Assembly: GCF_002234675.1 (NCBI RefSeq)
Contig: NC_019866.2
Span: 2,896,642-2,960,641, forward strand
From: Oryzias latipes
Lineage: Eukaryota > Chordata > Actinopteri > Beloniformes > Adrianichthyidae
Reading direction: 5' to 3'
DNA length: 64,000 bases
Made by a program: the position numbers and the translations under genes. Below the pieces are notes generated by a model. That model had not been told where the DNA came from, did not search any database, and was given only the letters and a program-made list of their open reading frames with translations. Positions 1-12,700 of the stretch are shown here, piece by piece (within the stretch, counting starts at the first letter, position 1; each line of letters starts with the position of its first letter).

Positions 1-1659
1 ACAACGCAGCAGGAGGAGAGCGGCAAAGACCACCAGGGACAGACACCACCCCGCCCTCGCACTGATCCAGTGTGTGGACCACTGACAGCATCCACGCACA
101 CACCACACGCTTCCACAACAGCTTCTTGCAGTCAGAATGTTAGAACAGGACACCAGAGAGGGAAGAACACAGGGACACAACATGCCAACCAGCAACAACA
201 CTTAACTACCACAATATGTCAAAAACATGACAAACGTGCAATAATGACAAGGTTGGGACACTGCAATATTTTATATTTATACTTTTTTTCCCTTTACTCT
301 TCTCTTTCTTAAATTCTGTCCTCATCTTATTTATGAACCTTGTTAGTTTTGTTATTTTGTTCTCCTTCTGCATTCATCCTGACTTGAGTGCTGCCGAAGA
401 GAAACGGCAATCTTCTTGTCTTAGGTGTACAAATGCGAATAAAACCCCTTCAACCTGGTTTCAGGAGCTTGAAACTCCGCCCCTTCCACCCCTGTCCTTC
501 AGGGCGACGTCTACAGCCGTTTGTTGCCTCAAATCTCGGCTCTGGCAGCTCGGTGGTTTCAAAAATGTTGATGGGAACAGGTTCACATTGACAGTATAAG
601 TGAACCAGACTGCAGTCCATTTGGAAGCAGATCAAGCACTTCGAGGGTGAACGAAGAGTTTTTATGCTGCTCAAAAAGGATTTTTATTTGTATTTTGGTC
701 AGAGGATCAGCGACTTCAGGATCTTTCATTTCAGAGCAGAGCTTGTCCTCTTCCTCTTCCTCCTCTTCAACAGCTCTGCCCTCACTTCTACTCAGAAAAG
801 AAACAGGAGCAGCTATCGATTTTCTTTTAACCAGCTTCACACAGGAAGTGCGGCCTGCGCGGCATCTTCCTGTCCCTGAAAGGTCCAGTGGACTCCATGT
901 ATGGAGGCCTGACATAAACAGAGGCGCTGGCGTGACCAGCTTAACGCCTGCTCCTCTGTCACAGCGTGACATGAATCCCAGAGGTGGAACATTTGCAAAA
1001 ACGTGTGATCAGATCCAGAAATACCAGCGGCTGAGAAGCATGACGGCAGCTCCTGCTGCGGTGTGTTCAGCATCAGAGCTGCACTTCCTCATTAAAACGC
1101 CGCCGTCTCTGTCGACGTCCTTCAAAGCCCTTCAGCCTTTTATCCCGTCTTATCATTTGAAATTCAAACCGGCTAAAAAAAACTCAAAACACTGGAGCTG
1201 CATCTGTTTAATAAACACAAAAACCCTCACTGATGCTGAAAAGGCCTCAAGCTGCTCAAGAAGGACCCCTAGTGGACAAAGGCAGCAACAAGCGCTGCTT
1301 CTTCTCTGACCTTTTTCCTGTTCATGTCGACATAAAATCAGTTTTTTCTGAGCGTTTGTGGTTCCTTGTAGTCCGTCGTCATGGTAACATGACCGCACTG
1401 CGATTAAAAAAAAACCAGACGGGTTACAGGAAGAGGAAGAGGACGGTCTGACGAAGGCTGAGTCAACACGAGTCACATTTAAAGCAGCTTTTATAGATAT
1501 GAATAAACTCTCAGCAGATTTCACTTTCTGAGATTTTTCATTAAGAAAATCAAAATAGAAAAGGATTTTCATAACTGATACCGAAACATTAGATTTTAAG
1601 TAGTTTTTTTTCATCGAATATTCCTCGTTTTCTACCTCATTAACTGTTTTTTTATGTCC
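1..1659. other. No recognised gene
   Basis: Several short ORFs overlap on both strands, but none shows a known domain or a splice-compatible partner. A T-rich stretch occurs at 270-310. Nothing else is supportable. Confidence 0.5.
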
Positions 1660-2380
1660 TACACTCTAAAAAGAAAAAAGTTAATCCAATTTAATTGAAT
1701 CACTTCAATCGGTAAAACGTCATTGAATTAAGTTTATTCAGCTCAAATCTTTATGTCTATCCAACTCAATGTAATACGTTGATCCAACTTTAATTTTTTT
1801 TTCAATTTTGTTTATACAACTTAAACTGACACATTTTTCTAAATGTCATCCAATGGGCCTTGTAGTTTCCATATCAAAGATATTAATGACCCAGCAATGT
1901 CTCGCATTACAAGGCAGGAGCTCACATGTCGTGAACTCTGTCTTTAATTTTAGGACATACAGTGTTTTTCTGCACAAGGGGGTTGGTCATCATCCTCTCC
2001 CAAACTCTAACTCATGGTGCAGAAAGAAAGAAACACAACAGTTTCAATTAAAACAGCTAGACAACAAAACACATGGACAAAAACTCACACTTAAACCCCA
2101 ATCTGCCTAGATTGGTAAAGAAAATGGTATCCCACAATTCCTTGCGCTGCCTTACATTATGATGTCATGACGCATTGACAGCTTCACACCAAAGTTACAC
2201 CAACTTAATCAAATTAAGTTGATTGAAAGTAAAATAACAATGTCAGACAACTATGTGTTATTTTTAAGTTGAATTAACTCAAAAAAATGATTTATTTTCA
2301 CCAAACTAAATAATTAAGTTAGATCAATGTGAAAAAGTGCATCATTCCAACTACAGCCCAAATACTTTTTTTAGAGTGTA
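1660..2380. mobile_element. Non-autonomous DNA transposon with short TIRs
   Basis: The ends are inverted: tacactctaaaaag at 1660 and its partner ctttttttagagtgta finishing at 2380. Sub-terminal AAGTTGAATTAACTC-like motifs occur on both sides in opposite orientation. There is no transposase ORF in the 720 bp. This end sequence is frequent in fish genomes; I cannot name the superfamily or see a clear target-site duplication. Confidence 0.6.
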
Positions 2381-3030
2381 ATTCTATGTCTCGGTTAAGA
2401 AGGAAGCTGAAATTAGGTTTTAGCTTCACAGAACATAAAAAAACAGGAGGAAGGTCCGGAAAATAGCAGCAAATGTTAAAATATTTGGTTTTTTTCCTGC
2501 AATCAAAACAACAATAAACCATTTCCAAACAAACAGCAGACGTCATGCATCTTTACACACACAGATCAAACTTATAATCAATTTTATTAGTCCTGACGTT
2601 GATTAGAAAATATGTTTCTAACCAAATACATTTTTGTATCAAAAACATGTCATAAAAAATATACATCATAATTTAAAACATGTATTTTTATTATTTTCAT
2701 ATTAGTTGTATTATAATTTTTTTTTCATTTGATCAAATGTTTTCATCACAGCTGAACCAATACAGCTATGGATATGATGCTCACTTTCTGTAGATTGGCT
2801 CCAAGGTTGGGATTCCTTCCTCTACCCCCCCCCCCCCATCCCTCCTCCCCCCTCCATGAAAAGCATGGAGACAATGTGACTGATGGGATCCTTTAAGGTG
2901 GTATTACTCAGATCTCTTTTCCATCCATCCACCTTCAGAACTCACTGAAACCCCTTTGGGCACACAGAGTTGCTGGAGCCTATCCCAGCTGTTGGGTGAC
3001 CCCTGAACACATCACCAGTGTGTTGCAGGA

Positions 3031-3071
<41 letters not shown>

Positions 3072-5475
3072 CACACACACACACACCAATGAACCCAGGA
3101 AGCATGTTTCTGGGCTGTGCGAGAAGCTGCAGAGAAACCACGGACGCATGAGGGGAACACGCAAACGCCACACAGAAGCTGAGATTCGGCCTTTTTGCTG
3201 TGAGGCTGGAGGGCTGACCACTAGGCCACCATGCTCAGGAAAACTGAAGAACTGTTCACAAACATTGAAACATCACAGATGACGTGTTCTGGAGGGAAAC
3301 TTGATGGTCCAGAAGTTTGAATCTTAGCAAAGGACGAACAGGAAAACAGAGAGGATTCTGGGTAGTCAGTCACAAAAAGTCACATTTGATCCACTGGGGG
3401 GCGCTGTGACCCCACAGGTGGATGGAGTCCAGTCGTCACTCAGGCTTTCAGACTCGGATTTAAACGGGATTAAAGGCCCTGACAGTCCTTCCTCTCTAAA
3501 AACAGCAAAATAATCTGAGATTATTGACCGGCGTGTTTCTGGTAATCCTGTGCTTTGATGTGATCGATGTGAAGAATTTCACCAATGTTTTCCCCATTTT
3601 CAGCTTCAGCATTCAGTCGGAACTTTGCAGATTTTTTGGATGTTTTTTATTTTTTTTTATTATTTTGATTCAGCTTTAACAAAAAAAGAAAAATCCAACT
3701 AATTTCTACTAAAGACCTCTTCTTGTTTTTAATAATTATTGTTCATGTTTGGAAAATCTTTGGTAAATGTTTGTCTTTCATTAATAATGTCCGTGGCGGA
3801 CTGGAGGAAAGTTTTAAGGATTATTCCCTAAAAGCTGCTTTGGGTTGGGTTTGTTCCTGGTTGAAGTCGGCGGCGTTCTGTGGCCAAAGCGAAGGTTTGT
3901 TTCTGCGTTTTTTATTTACCTTCACTTGCAGCTCCTCTTCCTCGCACACCTTCGTTTCCGGCAGGGTTTCCTGCCTGTGTTTGACCGCCCCCCTCAGCTG
4001 GGGCGGATTCCGGTCCGGGGCAGCTCTGTCTGTGTTTCTATGGTTTGTTTCCTGCCTTCATTGTTTTTGGTGGGGGGCAGGAAGGATGAGCCCCCCCCCT
4101 CCAAGCGTTTCAGGAGGCTGTAACCACAGCTTTGAATCTGCCTAAAATCCAGGCAGAAAACCTTCGTAAAGGACGTTTTTTTTTTATCATTTTGCTGTCA
4201 TGTTTCATGTTCCTAGAAAGCAAACGTCTTTTGAACAGATTAGAACTGCAGTCAAATCTCAAATTAGGATTAAAATGAATCAGAATTTGTACAATTCAGC
4301 AGAAATCCTGTTGTTCTTTCACATTTCTGGTTTTTACTTCATCAGAGATTTGAAAGGATTTCTGCTGTGAAACGTTTTGGATCTTAAAGTCAGTAGGAAG
4401 TTCCAGTTTCTGCTCAGCAGTTTGACCTTTTGTGACCTTTTGATCATTTCCAAAGGGCCGTCTGCAGCTGCTTATTTCTTTTTTAGCTTTTTTTAACTCC
4501 GGCTCTTGAGCTCTCCGCTGCCTTCATCGACTCATTCAGCATTTATCTCTGTATTGGTGGAATTCCTTGAAGCCGTGTGAACTTTTTCTTGAAAGAAAGA
4601 CGGCGGCCGGCGGCCCTGAATGTCAGCGGTGACTTACTGCCAGGGTGAGTCAGAGTCTGAGGAGCTGATGGAGGTGAATCAGGCCTTTGGAAACGCCAGC
4701 GGAGCCTCTCTCCCTGTCATCTCCTCTCAGATAAGAGCCGTGGACTCTGGGAAATGAACCGGCACAGTGTTGCTTTTGTGAGTCAGAGAAAAGTGTCGCT
4801 TTGTTCTGCAGTGCAGCTTTCAGCTCCCAGTTCCTAATCCTTCACGTTTCCAAACACCTTCTCCTTCCTGTAAAAACTCTTTCGTTGTTGTCATCTTTTC
4901 TTCATTTCTTTTTCACCTCAGGGATATTCCACTCGGCGAGCCCACATCATCACTCCTCCTCCGCCATGCTTGTCTGCTCCTCTGAGCTGATTTGTTGTTA
5001 GATTTTCCCTGATCAGCCCATCCTTCAGGGGGGGGCACTGTTGGGTTTCCTCTCTTCTTCATGCGGTTCCTGCAGAGGCGAATAAACGGCGGTTTGTCAG
5101 TGGATAAATGCAGCTTCTGTGACACCCCAACGCCACAGGAATGCGGCCTGCGGCGCTTTCATGACGCCTGCAGAAAGTCTCCCGCTGTTGGTCCAGCCTG
5201 CAGAGCTCCGTGAGCCGCCGGATCTGCTGGAAAGGTTCCGGACGCCGCTTTGCTTCCATGAACTCCACCGCAAACCTTCCTCCTGATGGCTGCTTTTCTC
5301 TTTGCATTAGCCACGCCCACATCGTCGACACGACCGAGTGTTCGTACGGTCTTCAGCCTCTCTCTGCCAACCTGGAGGCCGTTTGAGCGACCTGAACGTG
5401 TCTGATGAGTAGGGGTCAAAGGTCATGCCTGACAGTCGGTCTTGTCATATTTCTGCGTGACTCTAGAGACCCACT
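2381..5475. other. No recognised gene; homopolymers and a CA microsatellite
   Basis: AT-rich to 2750, a C-run at 2825-2840, the CA tract at 3033, then T-rich unique-looking sequence. Open frames at 3723-4145 and 5059-5419 have no recognisable product. Confidence 0.5.
3033..3087. repeat. (CA)n microsatellite
   Basis: About 27 CA units with one CG interruption (acgcac). Confidence 0.95.
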
Positions 5476-5860
5476 CTGATGAAAATGGCGTTTTTAACAC
5501 GCCTTTGTGGCATTATTCTCACGATGGAGGACATTTATAATGAAGTTAAGCTTCAAACTGCATTTCTGAGGATTTCTTTCTTCAAATCATTGTGAATCAG
5601 GAGCAGATGGAAAAATGCGGGCCACAAGCTCCCTATCCTGAGCTCCTAACAATGGCGAGGGGAAGGCGCTGCGCCAACGGTCCCACCCACGACTCAGCCT
5701 TATTACCACTAATAAGGCTCTGAAAAAGGATGATCAGTGTGCCCCTTACTGGTTTAAAGCATGTTTCTGTTTGTGAGGGGGCGTGGCCATTGTGTTTGTG
5801 AGGGGGCGTGGCCATTGTGTTTGTGAGGGGGCGTGGCCATTCAGTTCAGCTCTGGAGGCA
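5476..5860 (+). repeat. R1 dispersed repeat, copy 1
   Basis: Contains the R1 landmarks in order: aaaatggcgtttttaac, then ggcattattctcacgatgga, tttcttcaaatcattgtgaa, and gggccacaagctccctatcc. Compare 33118 and 49795. Confidence 0.7.
5768..5842. repeat. 3 x 25-bp tandem repeat with KLF/Sp1-like box
   Basis: Three essentially identical units of tgtttgtgagggggcgtggc plus cattg. Each contains gggggcgtggc, a good match to a KLF/Sp1-type GC box. The repeat sits within the R1-like copy at 5476-5860. Confidence 0.85.
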
Positions 5861-6513
5861 CTAAAAACTATGTTTTTCTGGGCTTCTAAAGTGACTTTGT
5901 CTCTATTTTTGGTTTGTTTGTTCATTATGTGAAGCAGTGATGAATAAAATAATAAAGAAACTACATTAATTGATAAAAGCGGAAACCAAACCTCCAGTTG
6001 ACACATTTTCCTTCAACGTCTGTGGAAATGTTTTAAATCCAGTTTTATTTCTCTACAAATACTAACAGCTTTTATTGACCCGGGTCGTTTTTGACCCTCT
6101 GAATTGCCTGATAAAGTCAAACCTCCAGGACGAAGGTCAACTACCAGGTTAGTGATTCTCTGCTTTCAGACGCCGCAGCGGCTCCTCAAACCAGAAAGTG
6201 GACCGTTGGGTCTGGAAGCAGCGATCCAGAACCCACCGAGCCGGGCCGGGCCGCTCTGGCTCTGACCTGCAGGCGGAACCAAAAGTCTGACGGCAGGATC
6301 GAGGTCAGGGGGCGCCGCACACCGGGGGATGGCAGCCCGACTGCAAACCTTCACTGTCATGAAGCAGGTTATCAGCCGGGGCCTCTGGGGGGGGGGGGGG
6401 GGCGAGCATGCGTCAGTGGAAAGTGCCTGGCTCATGGGAACCGCAGAGCAGCCGGGGATTCGGCCTGAAGCTCCTCCCACAGCGTCAGAGAGGAGACGCC
6501 TTTGAACGTCGTA
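5861..6513. other. Sequence 3' of radil, no gene
   Basis: A short palindromic motif gacccgggtcgtttttgaccc occurs at 6078-6098, of a kind common in fish repeats, and a G14 run near 6389-6402. No coding signal was found. Confidence 0.45.
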
Positions 6514-6519
6514 TTTATT
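6514..6519 (-). terminator. radil: Polyadenylation signal of radil
   Basis: AATAAA on the minus strand, about 255 bp beyond the radil stop codon. It is the first canonical hexamer I found in that direction, giving a short 3' UTR. Confidence 0.5.
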
Positions 6520-6772
6520 CTTTATGTTACAAAACACTGCGTCATAAATATCACAAAGAGGAAAGTGTGGGACTGAAAAACGTTCCACAGTTTGTTTCCA
6601 GCTCCTCAGGTTTGGGGGGGCCTCCTCCGCTCAGTGCTGGGGAGGTGTGATCAGAGAAGTGTAGTGCTTCAGTCCTGCAGCTTTCTTTGGTTTTCACGTC
6701 TGTGTGAAATGTTCAGTCTGGACTCGGAGCGTCTCCTGCTCCTCCTCGCTCCTCCTCCTCGCTCCTCCTCCT

Positions 6773-9700
6773 TCAGCATGGAGTGGCGTTGGAGGACCTG
6801 CAGCTTGACCTGGAGTCCATCTTGGCGACGAGCAGCTTGAGACGGTCTCCGGCTGAGCGGATGAGCTCTCTGCCGCTGAGGGAAGACAGAGGCGCCGTGA
6901 CATCAGCAGCTGGAGACCTTTGCCCCCCCCCTGCCCGCCCCCACCCACCTGTTGTAGTCCATCCCCACCAGGCTGATGCCGTTCACCGCCAGGATGTGGT
7001 CGCCCGTCCTCAGCTTCTGGCTCAGAGCGGCCGGAGAGTCTGGAACCACGGACTTCACGTAGACGCCGCTCATCCTCAGAGGCGTTTTCTGTAAAACAGG
7101 AGCGGCGGTCGGATCAAGGAGCAAAGCGGGGAAGCGGCGGGAAACGCCACTTTCTCACCATTCCGTCGACGAGCGCCAGCCCCAGCCCGTGGGGCCCCCG
7201 GTGGATCTCCACGCTGAAGACCTCCTCCTGGTCGTCCTGGGCCCCTGCAGACAGCAGCGCGTCAGCGAGTTCGTGAACGGCGTTCAGCCTCCGGGGCGTT
7301 CGTTTGGATCAAACGCTGGAAAAGTGGGCGGCGGCCAAAGCAACTTCAAAGAGAAGCTGAGGGAGAGGCTGCGACGGCGGCGCCTCCTCTGGTGAAATTG
7401 AGTCATCAATGACTCTGAAAATCAACTGCACCCCCCTGCTTTCCTTTCTGCCCCCCGCCCCGAACAATGGACCGGCCCGATTAAGATTCCACGCAGCAAC
7501 CCAGCCGTAAACTCCCATGACGGACGGCGCTTTCTCTCCTGACATCACTGCTCAGATTAAAGGATTAACAAACTTTGTAAAAAACACCCCCCCCCAAACC
7601 TGCACCACGAGGGGGGAGGGGGGTCAGAATGACACGGTCAGGTTTTTGCTTCATTAGCTGATGAATCGCACTCAGAAACAGACAGATGGATTCAGGATTA
7701 GCCCCCCCCTTAAGAAAACGACTTTAAATTGACTGAGAGTGAAGACACCCCCCCCCCCCATCAAAGGGGGCAATTAGCTGAGGAAAAGGGCAACCTCTAC
7801 AGTTCTGAAAGTTATTGTTTCATTTAGATGTACCCCCCCCCCCCCGACCGACACACAAATGATAAGTGGGGGGGTCCAAAAGCAAACAGGGGCAGAAGTA
7901 GAAGCTGCAGGGTGGGCCGCCCCCCCCGCACCACACATTCCTGACCTCCAGCGTCATGGAGGAGCGGGGGGGGGGGGGGGGGGGTCCTCCTCCTCCTCCT
8001 CCTGTCTGAGGTCAGGGGGAGCTGCAGCGTCTCCTGCAGGGGTCAAAGGTCGAGCACTTCCAAGCACCTGTCCTCAGCTGCCGGGCCCCCTCCTGCAGGT
8101 CCGCCTCCAGCTGGGCCAGCTCCATCCCCTGGGGGGTGTTGGGTGGGGTGAGCAGGCAGGACGGGTCCAGCGCCAGGCTCTTGTGGAGGCCCGGGTCGGG
8201 CCGCTCGGGCAGCGTGTTCTGCAGCTCCAGGCTCTTCAGCTTCTGGGTCAGGACCGCCTCGCAGCCGCTCAGGTCGCCGGGAGGCCCGCGGGTCTGAGCC
8301 GGGTGTGCGGGGCTCCTGACGGCGCTCACGGCGGCGCCCGTCCTGCTGGGAGCCTGTCGGATCGGTCAGAGGATCAGCTACAGCTGTGGGTCACCGGAGC
8401 GGCTTCAGTCTGGATCCAAACTCGTTACCTGCTCCTCCAGAACTTCCTCAGCGCTGGTTTTACTGCCGCGGAGCCGCTGGGCAAACTCCTGCAGGCGGGC
8501 CAGCTGCTGGAAGAGCGCCGGCTCCAGGATGGGCTTCCCCAGCTCCAGGTGGAAGCAGCTGCTGGGCAGGACCAGCGGCGGGTGGCAGTCGAAGCTCTCC
8601 AGGATGTCTCCTGCAGAGAAGAGGGGCTGTGCTGCAGCGTCCGTTCAGAGAACCCAGAGCGGAAAGGAAGACGGATGCGGACAGAAAGAAAACATCTGCA
8701 GCTGATTGGAGGAGACGATGGAGGGAATCCTCCAGGCTTTTGGTGAGCTGCAGCAGCAGACGCCGTTTCTGTTGCTGACAGCAGGTCGGCTGTGATTGGT
8801 GCTGAGCCTGGAGTCTGGTTACTCCAGTTTACTGTAAACAGACGGCGCCTCGGCGGTGGAGCGGCTCAGAGGAGAGCCTGTTTCCAGCACACTGTCTAAA
8901 AGCGAAACCTGCTGCTAAATCTGATCGATGCTCAGAAACGAAGTTTTGACCGTTGACTGTATATGAGACCTGGACTGAGCGTAAAGTGACGAGTGGCATC
9001 GAACCTGTACTGGCCGCGTCCTCCTCCTCCTCAGGCGACGGCCTCCACCTGCTGGGGGCGCTCTTCCCGGCGCCGTAGGCCCTCAGCATGTGGTGAAGCT
9101 GAGCGGGGTTCAGAGCAGCGAACTCGGCCCGCAGAGACGTCCAGGTGGCCTGATGAGAAGAACGGAGGGTTTCAGACGCTGCTCACCCCCCCCCGCTTAC
9201 AAACAAACACTGCTTCTCTGTGCGTAAAACAGCAAAGCCTCGTGGGAAACGTTCCTCAGACAGATGAGGAGCTCTTCTTTTCTGCATCTTCGTGAGGAGA
9301 ACCAGTAATTATGGGTCTGCTCGGGTTCCTGTGAACGTCCTCATCCAGAGATATGACGATGATCTGACAGGAGCGCTGAGGACGCCGCTGAGTCATGTGA
9401 CGCAGACGAGCCGCCCCCACACACAACTGCTCAGAAACCTCACGGGCTCAAAGATCTGGTTGTTATGTCTGAGATTTCATGTTTTCTCCCCAAAAATAAC
9501 CCCGGCGTCCTCTGTTTTTCCAAACGCGGGGGCCCCTCCCTCTGGGGTAAATTATAAGTGCCGCAGAAGGAGGGATGGAAAAGTTTCTGCAGGGCGTGTG
9601 CTGCTCTGCAGCCGCAAAGTGACCTCATGGCGGAGCGGGATAAAAACAGGCGGAACGGGCAGCTGATGGGTGGGGGGTGGGGGGGTCAGGAACCTTTATT

Positions 9701-12700
9701 TTCTACAGAAACCCGAGCAGAGAAGCAGAAAAGGTGAAGCCGTCCGTTCAGAGCGCCAGGATCGGGGGGGGTCAGCAGCGTTCCTCTGCATTTCACCTGA
9801 GCAGCTTTGTTTGCTCCTTCTCCTTTATGACTTCCTGTTTGATGCCCCCCGCCCCCCTGTGAGCTTAAGCGGGGATTACTGCTGCAGCTCAGCGCGGACT
9901 GATGGACGCTCCGCTGGTCTGATGCCGTCGCTCTGCGCCAAACGATGCCGGAAACGTTGTTTTCTTCATAACCAAAATCCTACGTTTGAGCCACAACAAT
10001 GAATCTGTGGGGAAGGCTTCAGGAAAAGTGTCTAAAGAGAAGCGAAGAACAGACGTGGAGTTTGAAAACAGGAAGTTAGAGTCATAAAATCTGTTTCCAA
10101 AGCAGAAGCCAGATCAGGACGTTCCTCGTCTGCTTCTGTATGGCGTTAAAAATGTGAAAATAGAGAATAAAGTAGGAGTTAAAACCAAAGGAGAAGAAGG
10201 ATTCACTCCAACAGGATGTGAGCAGGTAATGGTTCACCTGCAGGTTAACGGCATGTGAGTCAGGACTGGACACGCCTTTACCATGATGTCATGGTTTGAA
10301 CATGTCATGTTTACTTTTGAAGCTCCTGCAGGCTGTTTCCTGCTGGAGCTTTTTCTGTTTGGACCTTTGGAAGGAGAAGTTCACCCCGCAGACAGGAAGC
10401 CCCTCTGACCTGCAGCAGCGTCTCCTTGGGCGTGGCCAGCAGATTCACCGCCGCAGAGAGCTTCTGGAGGAACTCGGAGGCCACGTCGCCTAAACCCACG
10501 CTCTGGATCCAGTCCATCAGCAGGTCCAGGTTGGCACGGATCTGAACGCCGCGCGACCACTGGTAGAAGCTGGCCACCGACCCTGGACAAGCAGGAAACA
10601 TCAGGATGAGGTCTATCGATCGGCCCAGCATTCTGCAAACAGGATGGATGTGAGAACAGCTGATGGCTCGGCGGCCGCTTCACGCCGCGGCGCTCATGGG
10701 AACCTGGCCTCTGCGGGAATCCATCATGCTCATCTGAGCAACATCTAACAGCAGCTGTGGAGGCTCTCCAAACAAACTTCATGGTTGACATGAGGAGTCA
10801 CAGGGAGGATTAGCCCCCACCCTCCTCTGCTGTGGCGGCGCTCCGCTCACCTCTGTCCATGAGGGCGTTGAAGAGCGACGCGTTGATGAAGAAGAAGAGG
10901 TACGCGCAGAGCTGGAGGGTGATGTCCGCGTGCACCTGGAAGGCCGTGAGCAGCTGCAGCGCCTCCTTCAGCACCTCCAGGATGCTGCCGAGCCCGCCGG
11001 GCACCCGCAGCTGACCGCCGTCCGAGAAGGGGTTCCCGTCCAGCAGGCCGAACAGGGCTGAGTACATGCTCTGTGGGGGGGGAGCAGAAGGGGGTGTGAG
11101 CGGCACAGGAAGGCCCGTGTGAAGAAGCTGCTACACAGAACATGGAGGAGGTGTTCATGACAAAGAGCTGCTGTGAGGAGGGAGGGAGGCTTCCTTCCGC
11201 CTCTGAGTTTGCTCAAACCCGAGGCATCGAACCTTCAACCTTTAGTCAGGAGAGGACAGGTTTCCTTCAGAAGAACGGTCTCAAACTGAGCCGCTAGTGG
11301 AGGCCTGTTTTACTGAATCACCTCCTCCTCCTGACACGCGCCTCCTTTGTTTCCACCGTGACTCGCTCCCCCAGCGAGGAAAGAGTTCCCGCTGTGGGGG
11401 CGGCGGCCCCGCATGCCTGAGGAACAGCTCAGCTGACGTTCAGCAGCTTTGGAGCCTCTAAGTCGTGATCTGTCCTCTCAGAAAGAAGCGAGAACGTCCT
11501 CCGCCGTTCAGCGGTTTCCTGAGCGCCGGCCCTTTTCTCCTCCTCCCTTCCTCTTTAGGGCGTTCGATGACAGTCTGTCCGCTTTTGCAGGAAACGCAGA
11601 AACTACCAATATATACGCATAGAAAATACTGTTTCACAGCTTTTACTGTTGACAATAAAGCCAAACGACGTGTTTATTGGTAAATTAGCGAGCTAAAAGA
11701 ACGAGGAACGGCTTCAGGGTTTGTGGATTATTCTGACAAACAGGCTCCATGAGTCGACATGAACGTTTGCTGTAGAAGAGGCAAAAGAAGTGATCATATT
11801 AACTCTATGCAGGTTTAAATGTCTTCATTGAAATATAACTTTAAAAAAATGCATTCATTGGAAAGTTTTACTAAATAAAAGTTCATTGTAAAAAAGCATT
11901 AAAGACTCTAATCATCTTCTGATCGATTCTAAAAACCTTTTTTTCATTATATTCATGCCGTTTTGGTAAACGATAGTTTTGAAAAAACAAAATACTAAAA
12001 CTGTTGAAACTGAAACTAAATAAAACCAAAAGCAGAAAGCGAATGATGGTTTCTGCAAGAATATAACTATGGGTTTTTTTCTGTTTTAAAGTGTCACAAA
12101 CCAAAAATCTGCCTTTCAATGTTTTTTCTGTTTCCATCAGAAATCTGTCTAGAGTTTTATTTGACGTTTTTCATCTGTAGTTTCAGGCTGTTGTGTTTGG
12201 GTTTTTATTGGCCCTCATTAGGCAGCCTATTTTTAACCAACAGTTTCGTTGTGGATTTGAAGCTGCATAAAGTTTCTTGCTGTGAGGATCTGAAGAGGTG
12301 TGAAGTTCTGTCTGCAGACACCAAAGGAACCACAAGCGGGGTTGTTGTGCGTCCCTTTAGCGGGGTTGTTGTGCGTCCCTTCAGCGGGGTTGTTGTGCGT
12401 CCCTTCAGCGGGGTTGTTGTGTGTCCCTTCAGCGGGGTTGTTGTGCGTCCCTTCAGCGGGGTTGTTGTGCGTCCCTTCAGCAGGGTTGTTGTGCGTCCCT
12501 TCAGCGGGGTTGTTGTGCGTCCCTTCAGCATGGTTGTTGTGCGTCCCTTCAGCAGGGTTGTTGTGCGTCCCTTCAGCGGGGTTGTTGTGCGTCCCTTCAG
12601 CGGGGTTGTTGTGCGTCCCTTCAGCGGGGTTGTTGTGCGTCCCTTCAGCATGGTTGTTGTGCGTCCCTTCAGCATGGTTATTGTGCGTCCCTTCAGCATG

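Noticed and set aside
647-1309. 220-aa plus ORF at the window start
   Set aside because: Low-complexity serine runs, no recognisable domain and overlapping open frames on the other strand.
4801-5001. 66-aa ORF with hydrophobic stretch
   Set aside because: T-rich composition explains the hydrophobicity; no supporting context.
7859-8746. 295-aa plus ORF
   Set aside because: It is antisense to radil exons 12-13 (GC-rich shadow frame).
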